This document shows, piece by piece, positions 24,501 through 31,960 of a stretch of 64,000 nt of DNA. This DNA comes from Mycolicibacterium peregrinum (GTDB taxonomy: Bacteria; Actinomycetota; Actinomycetes; Mycobacteriales; Mycobacteriaceae): assembly GCF_001665785.1 (NCBI RefSeq), contig NZ_LZSO01000050.1:1-64000 (forward strand). Reading direction: 5' to 3'. The notes beneath the pieces were generated by a model that was not told the DNA's origin, searched no databases, and saw nothing but the letters and a program-made list of their open reading frames with translations. Within the stretch, counting starts at the first letter, position 1. Each line of letters begins with the position of its first letter. Position numbers and translations under genes: made by a program.

Positions 24501-24887
24501 ATGGTGCGATTCTCAGACCGCCGCGCTCGGTTCAATCGACGCGTCACCAACCGGATCTTCCGGCCCGTATCGGGCTACCTGCCGATCTGGTCGGTCATCG
24601 AGCACACCGGGCGACGCAGCGGCACCATCTACCGGACACCGGTGTCGGTGTTCAGCACCGACGACGGGGTGGCGGTGCTCCTGCCCTATGGGCGACAACG
24701 GGATTGGGTGAAAAACCTGCAACGCGCCGGCGGCGGCCGAGTGAAATTCCAAGGACGCACCTTCGCCGTCGACCAGCCCCGAATCGTGCCGACCACCGAG
24801 GCGCTGCCTCATCTGCGGACGCCGTGGCGCCAACTGATGGCGCGCGCGGGTGTCGCGCACACCCTGCTGCTCAGACGAGCCGGCTGA
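24501..24887 (+). CDS. Deazaflavin-dependent nitroreductase family protein (paralogue 2)
   Basis: The 128-residue protein reads WSVIEHTGRRSGTIYRTPVSVF then VAVLLPYGRQRDWVKNLQRAGG, the Ddn-family core with the GRRSG and RDWVKN blocks. It is clearly homologous along its length to the next gene at 25013. ATG 24501 is chosen; it has AGATGAGG upstream. It is divergent from the gene at 24046, with 68 bp between. Confidence 0.85.
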   Translation: MVRFSDRRARFNRRVTNRIFRPVSGYLPIWSVIEHTGRRSGTIYRTPVSVFSTDDGVAVLLPYGRQRDWVKNLQRAGGGRVKFQGRTFAVDQPRIVPTTEALPHLRTPWRQLMARAGVAHTLLLRRAG

Positions 24888-25012
24888 GACACGCCACCGA
24901 GGGTTTGCGGCGCCGACGCCGAAGATTGCAGGCGGCATCAAGCAGCACGGCCCCACCGAAATCGGACCACAGTAGGTTGTGACGGCCGTCACGGCCGAGA
25001 TTCAATGGCGCC

Positions 25013-25393
25013 ATGCAACTCCCGCAATGGCTGGCCCGGCTCAACCGGTATGTCACCAACCCCATCCAGAAACTCTGGGCCGGATGGGCTCCCCTCTACG
25101 GCATCCTCGAACACGTCGGCCGCAAGTCCGGCGCCCGCTACCGCACCCCGCTGTCGGTGTTCCCCGCCGACGGTGGCGTCGCGATCCTGCTGACCTACGG
25201 TCCCAACCGCGACTGGCTCAAGAACGTCACCGCCGCCGGCGGTGCACAGATGCGACGGCACGGCAAGACCATCCAACTCACCGATCCGCGGGTGGTGACG
25301 AAAGCCGAGGCCGCCGGGCATGTGAAGGGCCGGGCGCGGCGGGTCTTCGAACGCGTGCCGGTCGAACAGGCCGTGCTGCTACGCCGGACCTGA
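25013..25393 (+). CDS. Deazaflavin-dependent nitroreductase family protein (paralogue 3)
   Basis: The 126-residue protein parallels the preceding gene: YGILEHVGRKSGARYRTPLSVF and VAILLTYGPNRDWLKNVTAAGG, with a similar C-terminal LLRR end. The two genes look like an old tandem duplication with a 125-bp spacer. The shared pattern is consistent with F420H2-dependent reductases of the Ddn family; the substrate is unknown. Confidence 0.85.
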   Translation: MQLPQWLARLNRYVTNPIQKLWAGWAPLYGILEHVGRKSGARYRTPLSVFPADGGVAILLTYGPNRDWLKNVTAAGGAQMRRHGKTIQLTDPRVVTKAEAAGHVKGRARRVFERVPVEQAVLLRRT

Positions 25394-25500
25394 TGCGTTA
25401 TGGTGCGGACGGCAAAAGCAAACAGTGGGAGAACTCACTCTCGTCCGCGGACCGCCACCGTCGACACGGGTCGAACCCGAAGTTGGCTGCTCGATTGTCG

Positions 25501-25529
25501 ATGTAGCTCGCCGTCACGGCGCGCTACAT
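25501..25529. promoter_or_regulatory. Strong dyad immediately upstream of the desaturase promoter
   Basis: ATGTAGC-t-CGCCG-tca-CGGCG-c-GCTACAT pairs at 12 of 13 arm positions around a 3-nt centre. It ends one base before the putative -35 box, so it is better placed as a protein-binding site than as a transcription terminator. M. tuberculosis desA1/desA2 are controlled by the TetR-like repressor MadR; whether this is such an operator is unknown. Confidence 0.6.
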
Positions 25530-25530
25530 G

Positions 25531-25558
25531 TTGTGGTACCGCCACCGCCAGCTAAGGT
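25531..25558 (+). promoter_or_regulatory. Candidate promoter for the acyl-ACP desaturase gene
   Basis: TTGTGG (25531-25536) and TAAGGT (25553-25558) are 16 bp apart. Transcription from here would give a leader of about 185 nt before the GTG at 25750. The rest of the 356-bp gap between 25393 and 25750 shows no other gene. Confidence 0.45.
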
Positions 25559-25749
25559 ATCGGAGTTCCGTCACAAAAAGGGGAAGCCAGCGGGCGGGAC
25601 AGCCTGTCGATGTCGAGCCCGCACCCGTTGCGGGCGCATTCACGCGTCGCTGGGAACGACCGAGATCGAAACTCGGCCACACGGCCGGCCCCATTGCGCG
25701 AGCGACGTTCACATCTGCGCGACGGCCGGCCAAAACTGGAGGGGACTCT

Positions 25750-26715
25750 GTGCAGAGACATTTGACCGACGACGAGATCCTCAAGGAACTCGAGCCGGTT
25801 GCCGAAGAAGGCCTCAATCACCATCTGAAGGTCGCCAAGGAGTGGCATCCGCACGACTACGTTCCGTGGGACCTCGGCCGCAACTTCGCGGCACTGGGCG
25901 GCGAAGACTGGGCACCGGAGCAGTCGGGCCTGTCCGAAGTAGCCAAGGTCGCGATGATCACCAACCTGCTCACGGAGGACAACCTGCCGTCCTACCACCG
26001 CGGGGCGGCGAATCACTTCTCACTCGACCGGGCCTGGGGTCATTGGGTCAACCAGTGGACCGCCGAAGAGAACCGCCACGGCATCGTCATCCGCGACTAC
26101 CTCGTCGTCACCCGCGGAGTGGACCCCGTCGCCCTGGAACGCATGCGGATGGAGCACATGCGCAACGGCTACGACCCCGACGAAGAAGAACGCGAGATTC
26201 ACGAGCCCGGCCCGCTGATGATCGCGGCTTACGCCACCCTGCAGGAACTCGCGACCCGCGTCAGCCACCGCAACACCGGCAAGATCTGCGACGACCCTCT
26301 CGCCGAGTCGATGCTGCAGCGCGTCGCGACCGACGAGAACCTGCACATGGTGTTCTACCGCAACGTGTTCTCCGCCGGGTTCGACCTCTCGCCCGACCAG
26401 GCGATGGAGGCGGTGTGCGCCATCATCGAAGGATTCCGGATGCCAGGGCGGGGAATGCCCAACTGGCGCCGCAACAGCGTGATCATGGCCAAGCACGGCA
26501 TCTATGACCTGCGCCAGCACCTCGAAGAAGTAGTGATGCCCAACGTCAAGAAATGGCGGATCTTCGAGCGCAACGACGTGAGCGCGGTCGGCGAGAAGCG
26601 CCGCGAGCAACTGGCCACCTACCTGGACGATCTGCAGAAGCAGGTGCTCAAGTTCGAAGAGCAACGCGACCGCATGCTCGCGCGCGAGGCCGCCAAGGCG
26701 GAGCGCTCCGCCTAG
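25750..26715 (+). CDS. Acyl-ACP desaturase (DesA family)
   Basis: The 321-residue di-iron protein has the two iron-binding motifs EENRHG (in NQWTAEENRHGIVIRDYL) and DENLH (in RVATDENLHMVFYRNVF), with HDYVPWDLGRNFAALGGEDW near the N-terminus. It is a paralogue of the M. tuberculosis DesA1/DesA2 enzymes, which introduce double bonds into acyl-ACP for mycolic acid synthesis. The start GTG 25750 (VQRHLTDDEILKELEP) has GGAGGGG 5 nt upstream. The 74 upstream codons of open frame are Arg/Pro-rich and cross the promoter, so they are rejected. The C-terminus (after about 275) is a charged helix. Confidence 0.92.
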   Translation: MQRHLTDDEILKELEPVAEEGLNHHLKVAKEWHPHDYVPWDLGRNFAALGGEDWAPEQSGLSEVAKVAMITNLLTEDNLPSYHRGAANHFSLDRAWGHWVNQWTAEENRHGIVIRDYLVVTRGVDPVALERMRMEHMRNGYDPDEEEREIHEPGPLMIAAYATLQELATRVSHRNTGKICDDPLAESMLQRVATDENLHMVFYRNVFSAGFDLSPDQAMEAVCAIIEGFRMPGRGMPNWRRNSVIMAKHGIYDLRQHLEEVVMPNVKKWRIFERNDVSAVGEKRREQLATYLDDLQKQVLKFEEQRDRMLAREAAKAERSA

Positions 26716-26795
26716 GCAGACCGGCGCGAGTAGGCGCGGACACTGCCGTAAACCCCTGTTCACCTGGGGATACAGGGTCTACCGTAAATAGGCCA

Positions 26796-26807
26796 CTACT
26801 GCAGTAG
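26796..26807. promoter_or_regulatory. 12-bp perfect palindrome before the MddA-like gene
   Basis: CTACTGCAGTAG is a perfect inverted repeat 44 bp before the ATG at 26852 and could be an operator in the 5' region. The ribosome binding site AGGAGG is separate, at about 26842. Confidence 0.35.
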
Positions 26808-26851
26808 GCAGCAGGGCGCGGCATCTGTCCCATCGGTGGCAGGAGGTCACC

Positions 26852-27622
26852 ATGAAGCGCCTACTCATCATCGGCTACGGCATCGCGAGCTATCTCCTGT
26901 TCGTGGTGTCGTTCCTCTACGCGATCGGGTTCGTCGGCAATTTCGTGGTGCCACGCACGGTCGATTCCGGCATCGCCGCCCCCACCGCCGAGGCCGTACT
27001 CGTCAACCTGCTGTTGCTGTCGGTGTTCGCCATCCAGCACAGCGTGATGGCCCGGCCGTGGTTCAAGGACCGATGGACGCGGATCGTCCCGCAAGTCATC
27101 GAACGCAGCACGTACGTGTTGCTGTCCAGCCTGGCACTGCTCCTCTTGTACTGGCAGTGGCGCACCATGCCCGCAATCGTGTGGGACGTGGAATCGACTG
27201 CGGGCCGGGTGATTCTGTGGGCGCTGTTCTGGCTGGGCTGGGCCACGGTGTTCGCCTCGACGTTCATGATCAACCATTTCGACCTGTTCGGGCTACGACA
27301 GGTGTGGCTGAACTGGCGCGGCCGGCCGTACCGCGAACTGGGGTTCCAGACGGTGATGTTCTACCGGGTGATCCGGCACCCCATCATGGCCGGGTTCATC
27401 ATCGCGTTCTGGGCCATCCCGACGATGACCGCGGGCCACCTGTTGTTCGCGGGCGTCAGCACCGCCTACATCCTGGTGGCGATCCAGCTCGAAGAACGCG
27501 ACCTGGTGGACAACCTGGGCGACCAGTACCGCGACTACCGGCACCGGGTGGCGATGCTGGCACCCGGGGTGCACCTCGGCCACGACGACCCCACCCCGAA
27601 GGTCAGACACCGGCCCGCGTAG
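26852..27622 (+). CDS. Isoprenylcysteine methyltransferase-like membrane protein, MddA-type methanethiol S-methyltransferase
   Basis: The 256-residue protein has about five membrane helices. It carries the C-terminal SAM/ICMT-like block MFYRVIRHPIMAGFIIAFW, then LEERDLVDNLGDQYRDYRHRV, as in NnrU/MddA proteins. It also has VFAIQHSVMARPWFK and STFMINHFDLFGLRQVW, patterns shared with MddA enzymes that methylate methanethiol to dimethylsulfide. That function is known for the family and inferred here. ATG 26852 has a strong AGGAGG site. Confidence 0.82.
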   Translation: MKRLLIIGYGIASYLLFVVSFLYAIGFVGNFVVPRTVDSGIAAPTAEAVLVNLLLLSVFAIQHSVMARPWFKDRWTRIVPQVIERSTYVLLSSLALLLLYWQWRTMPAIVWDVESTAGRVILWALFWLGWATVFASTFMINHFDLFGLRQVWLNWRGRPYRELGFQTVMFYRVIRHPIMAGFIIAFWAIPTMTAGHLLFAGVSTAYILVAIQLEERDLVDNLGDQYRDYRHRVAMLAPGVHLGHDDPTPKVRHRPA

Positions 27623-27727
27623 TGGTGGTGAAACGGTGTGCGACGGTCGAAAAACCGCCGACTGGCTTTTAATTTTTTCTGATGTATGGTCGGGCTCAGT
27701 GATTGTTTGCGAGTAAAAGGAGCAACG

Positions 27728-27862
27728 ATGGCTGATAAATCCCAAGGTCGCGCGCCCAAAAAACCGGCGATGACCATCAAGGAACGGCGAGCAGCAAAAC
27801 GCGACAAGGCCGCCGAGTCCGGGGAGATCATTCCAAGAAGGAAGCGCCCCGACCGCGTCTAG
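27728..27862 (+). CDS. 44-residue highly basic protein
   Basis: ATG 27728 follows AAAAGGAG at 6 nt and opens a frame of 44 codons, MADKSQGRAPKKPAMTIKER onwards, ending KRPDRV. About a third of residues are Lys or Arg, with one predicted helix (KERRAAKRDKAAE). A TATGGT box at 27685-27690 could be its promoter. The protein looks like a small nucleic-acid- or ribosome-associated factor, but there is no recognisable family. Confidence 0.65.
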   Translation: MADKSQGRAPKKPAMTIKERRAAKRDKAAESGEIIPRRKRPDRV

Positions 27863-28099
27863 CAGCCTGGAGTGCAGTTTTCACGGTTGCACGCCGCCAG
27901 AGCCCCCCGGGTGAACGCTTCCCACCCGGGGGCACAGAAATTGATTCACATTGAATTGGCGTCATTGAATCAGGGCGTTCGATACTCCGATCCAATCGGA
28001 TATCTAAATTATCCATCGGGGCGGATCATTTGTGCAAAAAAATGGCGGACAGCAGCATGGATATTTGCGACGGGACTGAGATCGGCGGGTGGAATTGCA

Positions 28100-28756
28100 G
28101 TGGCGGATCGAGAGGCCGCCGGCCCGCAGGTACTGATGCTCGGTTGGCTGACCGACCTTTCCGGCTCGGTCACCGCCTCCCTGAGGCGCGCCGGCATCCC
28201 GGTCAAACACACACATCCGCCGTGCGCCCGAATGCCCGGCCGGACACGTTGGCACACCACCGGCTCACCCGCACCGCCCCTGAGTGCAGCCGAGATCGAC
28301 TCGATCGAGTCGGTGATCACCATTTTCGACGGGCGCTCGGTGCGCTCCCGGTTCGGGGGGCGCCGCACCATCGCGTGGCACAGGCGACTGCGCGCCTGCG
28401 AGAACGAAGCGTGCGAGCTGGCGACCGCGACCGCCCTCACGGTGGGGGCGCGTCGGGTCTTGTTGATCTGCGACGCCCGGCGGCTACCTCCTGGCCGCCG
28501 GGCGATCGCGCTGCGGTGGACCCGTGGCCTGGCCCACCGAATCGGCTATGAGTGCATGGTCAACGGGTTGCCCGAACTCGCGGCCCGCTATGCAGTGATC
28601 GACACCGACGACGATGTCCGCGATGTCGCCGCAGCTGCCGTGTCGTGGCATACCGGCGATGCTGCCGACCGGCAGCGGTGGCCGCTGCATCCGGTCGCGC
28701 GAAGTACCGGCGTCATGCCCGCCAGTTCAGTACCTCACCGGAACCCGCAGTCATGA
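28100..28756 (+). CDS. Hypothetical protein of about 218 residues
   Basis: From GTG 28100 (ADREAAGPQVLMLGWLTDLSG) the frame is open to 28756. Visible features are SVTASLRRAGIPV, SVITIFDGRSVRSRF, GARRVLLICDARRLPPGRRAIAL and AARYAVIDTDDDVRDVAAAAVSWH, a mixed alpha/beta pattern distantly like a nucleotide-binding dehydrogenase, but no glycine-rich motif. The frame is open upstream to 27872 through AT-rich sequence unlike the neighbours, so the true start is uncertain; 28100 is chosen because codon use becomes normal there. The end overlaps the convergent PPOX gene by 44 bp. Family not recognised. Confidence 0.5.
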   Translation: MADREAAGPQVLMLGWLTDLSGSVTASLRRAGIPVKHTHPPCARMPGRTRWHTTGSPAPPLSAAEIDSIESVITIFDGRSVRSRFGGRRTIAWHRRLRACENEACELATATALTVGARRVLLICDARRLPPGRRAIALRWTRGLAHRIGYECMVNGLPELAARYAVIDTDDDVRDVAAAAVSWHTGDAADRQRWPLHPVARSTGVMPASSVPHRNPQS

Positions 28757-29201
28757 CCGTGCCCGGCATCACCCGCAGCCGGTAGGGAGTCAACCGCAGA
28801 GCCGCGAACTGGTCCGAGGTCGGCCCGTCGCTCCACTGCGGGATGATGTGCGGGTCATAGCCCACCGGCGCCGGGCCGTTCGCGAAGCGGTCCCACACCT
28901 GGGTGCAGGTCTCGTCGTCGGTGTACCACTCCACCAGGCAGTCCGCGGCACAGGTGTCGTGGTTCGTGGTCCAGTAGCTGACCGAAACGTGTGGGTGTAC
29001 CGCCAGATGTGCGCGCTTGACCGGGCTGGGCACCGTTGCGATCCAACCGAACAGATCGGTTCCGTCCCACTCCCAGATCGGGTGCAGGATGCGGCTACGG
29101 GGTTGACCGTCGGCGTCGACGGTGGCCACCGAGGCCCACACGATCTGGTGGGCCATGGTCACGAAGGCAGGGGCAATCCGATCCAGCGCGGTACCAGTCA
29201 C
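28713..29201 (-). CDS. Pyridoxamine 5'-phosphate oxidase-like (PPOX split-barrel) protein
   Basis: This 162-residue protein reads as a PPOX-fold flavin- or F420-binding barrel: WASVATVDADGQPRSRILHPIW, TDLFGWIATVPSPVKRAHLAVHPHVSVSYWT, and a C-terminal LRLTPYRLRVMPG strand. Specific substrate unknown. The start is GTG 29201, supported by a TAGTGT box (29208-29213) at the leaderless spacing of 6 nt. Confidence 0.82.
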   Translation of the reverse strand: MTGTALDRIAPAFVTMAHQIVWASVATVDADGQPRSRILHPIWEWDGTDLFGWIATVPSPVKRAHLAVHPHVSVSYWTTNHDTCAADCLVEWYTDDETCTQVWDRFANGPAPVGYDPHIIPQWSDGPTSDQFAALRLTPYRLRVMPGTVMTAGSGEVLNWRA

Positions 29202-29207
29202 ATCGTC

Positions 29208-29213
29208 ACACTA
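29208..29213 (-). promoter_or_regulatory. -10 box for a leaderless PPOX transcript
   Basis: TAGTGT on the minus strand ends 6 nt before the GTG at 29201. No ribosome binding site is present between them. Confidence 0.45.
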
Positions 29214-29247
29214 GGCATGCACGACGCGTGACGGCTGAGGTTGGCGG

Positions 29248-29442
29248 TTACTGCTGACTTTCGGGCTGGCCGTAGATGGGGTTGCCGTCGTCGTCGACCC
29301 AGTCGTTGACGGCGGTGCCGGATACCGTGCCGTGGCTGCCCGGCAGGGTGACGGTGGGACGGGAGTCGTCATAGGACCTCAGGACGCGCTCGGCTTCCTT
29401 GCGGTTCTCTTCACTGACGGGCGGGGGCTTGTTGGTGGTCAT
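29248..29442 (-). CDS. Small hydrophilic hypothetical protein (64 residues)
   Basis: From ATG 29442 the frame reads MTTNKPPPVSEENRKEAERV then YDDSRPTVTLPGSHGTVSGTAVNDWVDDDGNP, a polar, probably soluble sequence. Codon use and composition look genuine. No strong ribosome binding site is seen. No family or function is recognised; a longer reading to 29604 is Cys/Arg-rich and rejected. Confidence 0.6.
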   Translation of the reverse strand: MTTNKPPPVSEENRKEAERVLRSYDDSRPTVTLPGSHGTVSGTAVNDWVDDDGNPIYGQPESQQ

Positions 29443-29506
29443 CCGTATCGGCTGCCCGAAAATGTGAGCTGCCAAACACTTCGGCACCCCCGGACTGTGT
29501 AGCCGA

Positions 29507-30121
29507 TCAGGCCGACACGGTGCGCAGCGAGACCGGCAGGCTGGGCAGGAAATGGCGGGTGGCGAACGCCCGGATGTCGTCGGCGGTGTCGAGCGGCTCG
29601 ACACTGGGCAGCAACAGGACCATCCCCGCGTAACGGAGGATGGTGTCGGCCAGGTCGTTGACCGCCTGCTGACCGATCCGGTCGGCGAATCCGGCCGGGA
29701 AGATCACCTTGAGCGCCGCGGCCATCCGCTCGATCGCCGCACCGTAGTGGGTGTGCAGCATCTCCATGACCAGCGCCGGTTCATCGGCGATCAACTGGTT
29801 GAGCACATGGTGGCGACGGAACCGCAGGATCGAGAGCGTGAACGCCTCGACATAATAATTCGATTGCGGCCCTGCATCTTTCAACTCGTTGGCGATGTCC
29901 GCGAACAACGCGACGTTCTCTCGCTCGATCACCGCCGCCACCAATTCGTCACGATTGGCGAATCGGCGGTAGATCGTGGTGCGGCTGACCCCGGCCCGAC
30001 GCGCAACATCGTCGAGCGCGACCCGGCGCAGGCCGTGCCGCTCGAACTCGACGAGGGCCGCGTCCAGGATCGCGGTCACCGAATCGGCTACCGTCGCGGG
30101 CGACGAATCAAACCTGGGCAT
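29507..30121 (-). CDS. TetR-family transcriptional regulator
   Basis: The 204-residue protein (start ATG 30121, MPRFDSSPATVADSV) has the TetR DNA-binding domain: ILDAALVEFERHGLRRVALDDVARRAGVSRTTIYRRFANRDELVAAV over residues about 18-65, with the recognition helix VSRTTIYRRF. The C-terminal ligand domain is all helical. It overlaps the end of the MpaB-like gene by 14 bp, so it is co-transcribed with it and probably controls that operon. ATG 30136 is an alternative start. Confidence 0.9.
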   Translation of the reverse strand: MPRFDSSPATVADSVTAILDAALVEFERHGLRRVALDDVARRAGVSRTTIYRRFANRDELVAAVIERENVALFADIANELKDAGPQSNYYVEAFTLSILRFRRHHVLNQLIADEPALVMEMLHTHYGAAIERMAAALKVIFPAGFADRIGQQAVNDLADTILRYAGMVLLLPSVEPLDTADDIRAFATRHFLPSLPVSLRTVSA

Positions 30122-30962
30122 AGCCCTTTTGCGCAAATTTGTTGTAGCGCACGCTCATCGGTAGATGGTCCCACACCCAGTTCACCGGACGGGTCCGCCA
30201 GAAGGAGGCAAACCGCTGATAATTGCGCTCCTGACGCTCGCTCCACGGCAGGTCGAGCAGGTAACGGGCCCGCGGCGGCAGGCCCCCCGCGGTCAGGAAT
30301 GCCGCGACCGGGTCGAACACCGTGGCCACCACGCGCCACGCGGCCGGGTGCACCCCTTTGGGACAGGGAAAGCCCTTGGTGACATAGCCGACGCCGTAGC
30401 GGGCAGATTTGTGCGGGACCGCCACCTCGTTCATCATCCGGTCCCAGTACTGCTCGAACTCGGCGTAGGTCGCGGGCATCGGCCGGTCGCTGACGCCGTA
30501 ACGGCGGTACCAGGTCTTGGACTCCAGGTAGATCTGTTCCTTCTCGGCGTCGCTGAGCCGTTTGACGAAGGTGTCGGCGAAGTAGAGGACCTGCTCGACG
30601 AACGTCGCGTGCGCCCAGAAGTAGGTGTCGGGATCCAGCGCGTGGTAGCGGGACCCGTCCGGCATATCGCCCTTGACGTGGTGATGGAAGTCGCGGACCT
30701 GGGTGCCGGCGTTCTCATCCTCGGTGCCGTACACGGTGCGGAAGATCGGCGGGATGGTGCGCTTGAGCCGCTCGGCGGTGTCGGAGAAGAACGTCGAATG
30801 GTCCAGCACGCCCTGGCCCAGTTCGGCCAGCATGTTCTGCAGAACGGCCGGCCGCGGGCCGATCAGGTACATGCGGTTGTCGCCGAAGTACTTCCAGACC
30901 AGTGATTGCGGACCCAGGGGCAGGGCATCGGTCTGCTGGGGCTGCTCGGCCAATTCCGTCAT
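30108..30962 (-). CDS. Oxygenase MpaB family (DUF2236) protein
   Basis: The 284-residue protein has the DUF2236/MpaB motifs: RMYLIGPRPAVLQNMLAELGQGV near the N-terminus, RDFHHHVKGDMPDGSRYHALDPDTYFWAHATFVEQVL in the middle (the His/Asp block thought to bind heme b in related latex-clearing proteins), and a C-terminal RYLLDLPWSERQERNYQRFA. Latex-clearing protein and fungal MpaB cleave isoprenoid chains; the substrate here is unknown. ATG 30962 is preceded by a well-formed promoter at leaderless spacing. Confidence 0.85.
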   Translation of the reverse strand: MTELAEQPQQTDALPLGPQSLVWKYFGDNRMYLIGPRPAVLQNMLAELGQGVLDHSTFFSDTAERLKRTIPPIFRTVYGTEDENAGTQVRDFHHHVKGDMPDGSRYHALDPDTYFWAHATFVEQVLYFADTFVKRLSDAEKEQIYLESKTWYRRYGVSDRPMPATYAEFEQYWDRMMNEVAVPHKSARYGVGYVTKGFPCPKGVHPAAWRVVATVFDPVAAFLTAGGLPPRARYLLDLPWSERQERNYQRFASFWRTRPVNWVWDHLPMSVRYNKFAQKGYAQV

Positions 30963-30968
30963 GGACAC

Positions 30969-31001
30969 AGTGTTACAGATTTTGAACTTTGTACCAAGCT
31001 T
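30969..31001 (-). promoter_or_regulatory. Leaderless promoter of the MpaB-tetR operon with overlapping dyad
   Basis: On the minus strand TTGGTA (30992-30997) and AACACT (30969-30974) are 17 bp apart and the latter ends 6 nt before the ATG at 30962. An imperfect palindrome, AA-n2-TTG-n3-CAA-n2-TT (30985-31001), covers the -35 box and is a good candidate operator for the TetR regulator encoded downstream in the same operon. Confidence 0.55.
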
Positions 31002-31095
31002 TCTGTGACCGGGCTCACCTACCGGGTACGCGGCGTTATCGCGCTGTTGCCGGACCGTGTCACCTGCCGAGACCCATGGTTGGAATGATGCGCAG

Positions 31096-31944
31096 GTGAC
31101 CTTGCTGACCCGCCGCGACGCCCTGCGTCTAGGTGTCACCGGTGCGGGCGCCGCGGGACTGATGGCATTGGGCAGCCTGCTCGATCCGCCGGCGCCCCGC
31201 GCGTCTCCTGGCCCCAACCAGACGGCCCCCGCGGGCAGCCCGCTACCGACCCGCGAATCGGGATCGTTCACTTCCGCGGCCCGCGGCGGCGTGGAGACCA
31301 ACTGGATCATCGCCCGCCCGCCGGGCCAGCACGGCCCTTTGCGTCCGGTGATCGCCCTGCACGGCATGGACAACGACGCCGCCGGCGTGATGGACCTGGG
31401 CATTCCGGAGGCGCTGGCCCGGCTGACCGCGGCCGGCCGACCGCCATTCGCAGTGGTCAGTGTCGATGGCGGAAACTCGTTCTGGCGCCGTCGAGCCTCT
31501 GGTGGAGACTCCGGGGCGATGGTGCTCAACGAACTGATCCCGATGTTGGCCACCAAGGGCATCGACACCTCGCGAGTGGCCTTCATGGGCTGGTCGATGG
31601 GCGGCTACGGCGCCATGCTGTTGGGTGCGAGACTGGGCGCCGCGCGCACCGCGGCGGTCTGCGCGATCAGCCCGGCGCTGTACCTGACGTATTGGGGCGC
31701 GCCGCCCGACGCCTTCGACAGTCTCGAAGACTGGCAGCAGAACTCAGCGCTCAGGCTGCTGCCTGCGCTGGGGTCGATCCCGCTACGCATCGACTGCGGC
31801 ACCGGCGACGGGTTTTACGCAGCGACCCGAATGTTCGTCAACCAACTGCCACGGACCCCGGCCGTCGGCTTCTACCCCGGCGGACACGATCAGGACTTCT
31901 GGCGCGCGCACTTGTCCGACGAGCTGACCTGGCTCGATTCCTGA
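31096..31944 (+). CDS. Secreted alpha/beta-hydrolase (esterase), Rv0519c-like
   Basis: The 282-residue protein starts with a Tat-type signal (LLTRRDALRLGVTGAGAAG). The hydrolase domain has IALHGMDN (oxyanion region), the nucleophile elbow GWSMGGYGAM (Ser in GxSxG), and a catalytic His candidate in YPGGHDQDFW. It resembles the exported esterase-like proteins near Rv0519c in the same region of M. tuberculosis. GTG 31096 is chosen so that the signal begins directly before the twin Arg. Likely acts outside the membrane on an ester substrate. Confidence 0.82.
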   Translation: MTLLTRRDALRLGVTGAGAAGLMALGSLLDPPAPRASPGPNQTAPAGSPLPTRESGSFTSAARGGVETNWIIARPPGQHGPLRPVIALHGMDNDAAGVMDLGIPEALARLTAAGRPPFAVVSVDGGNSFWRRRASGGDSGAMVLNELIPMLATKGIDTSRVAFMGWSMGGYGAMLLGARLGAARTAAVCAISPALYLTYWGAPPDAFDSLEDWQQNSALRLLPALGSIPLRIDCGTGDGFYAATRMFVNQLPRTPAVGFYPGGHDQDFWRAHLSDELTWLDS

Positions 31945-31960
31945 ACCGCGCCGTGGGCTC

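Noticed and set aside
25425..26507. 360-codon plus-strand frame over the desaturase
   Set aside because: Arg/Pro-rich shadow in another frame of the desaturase gene with no family features.
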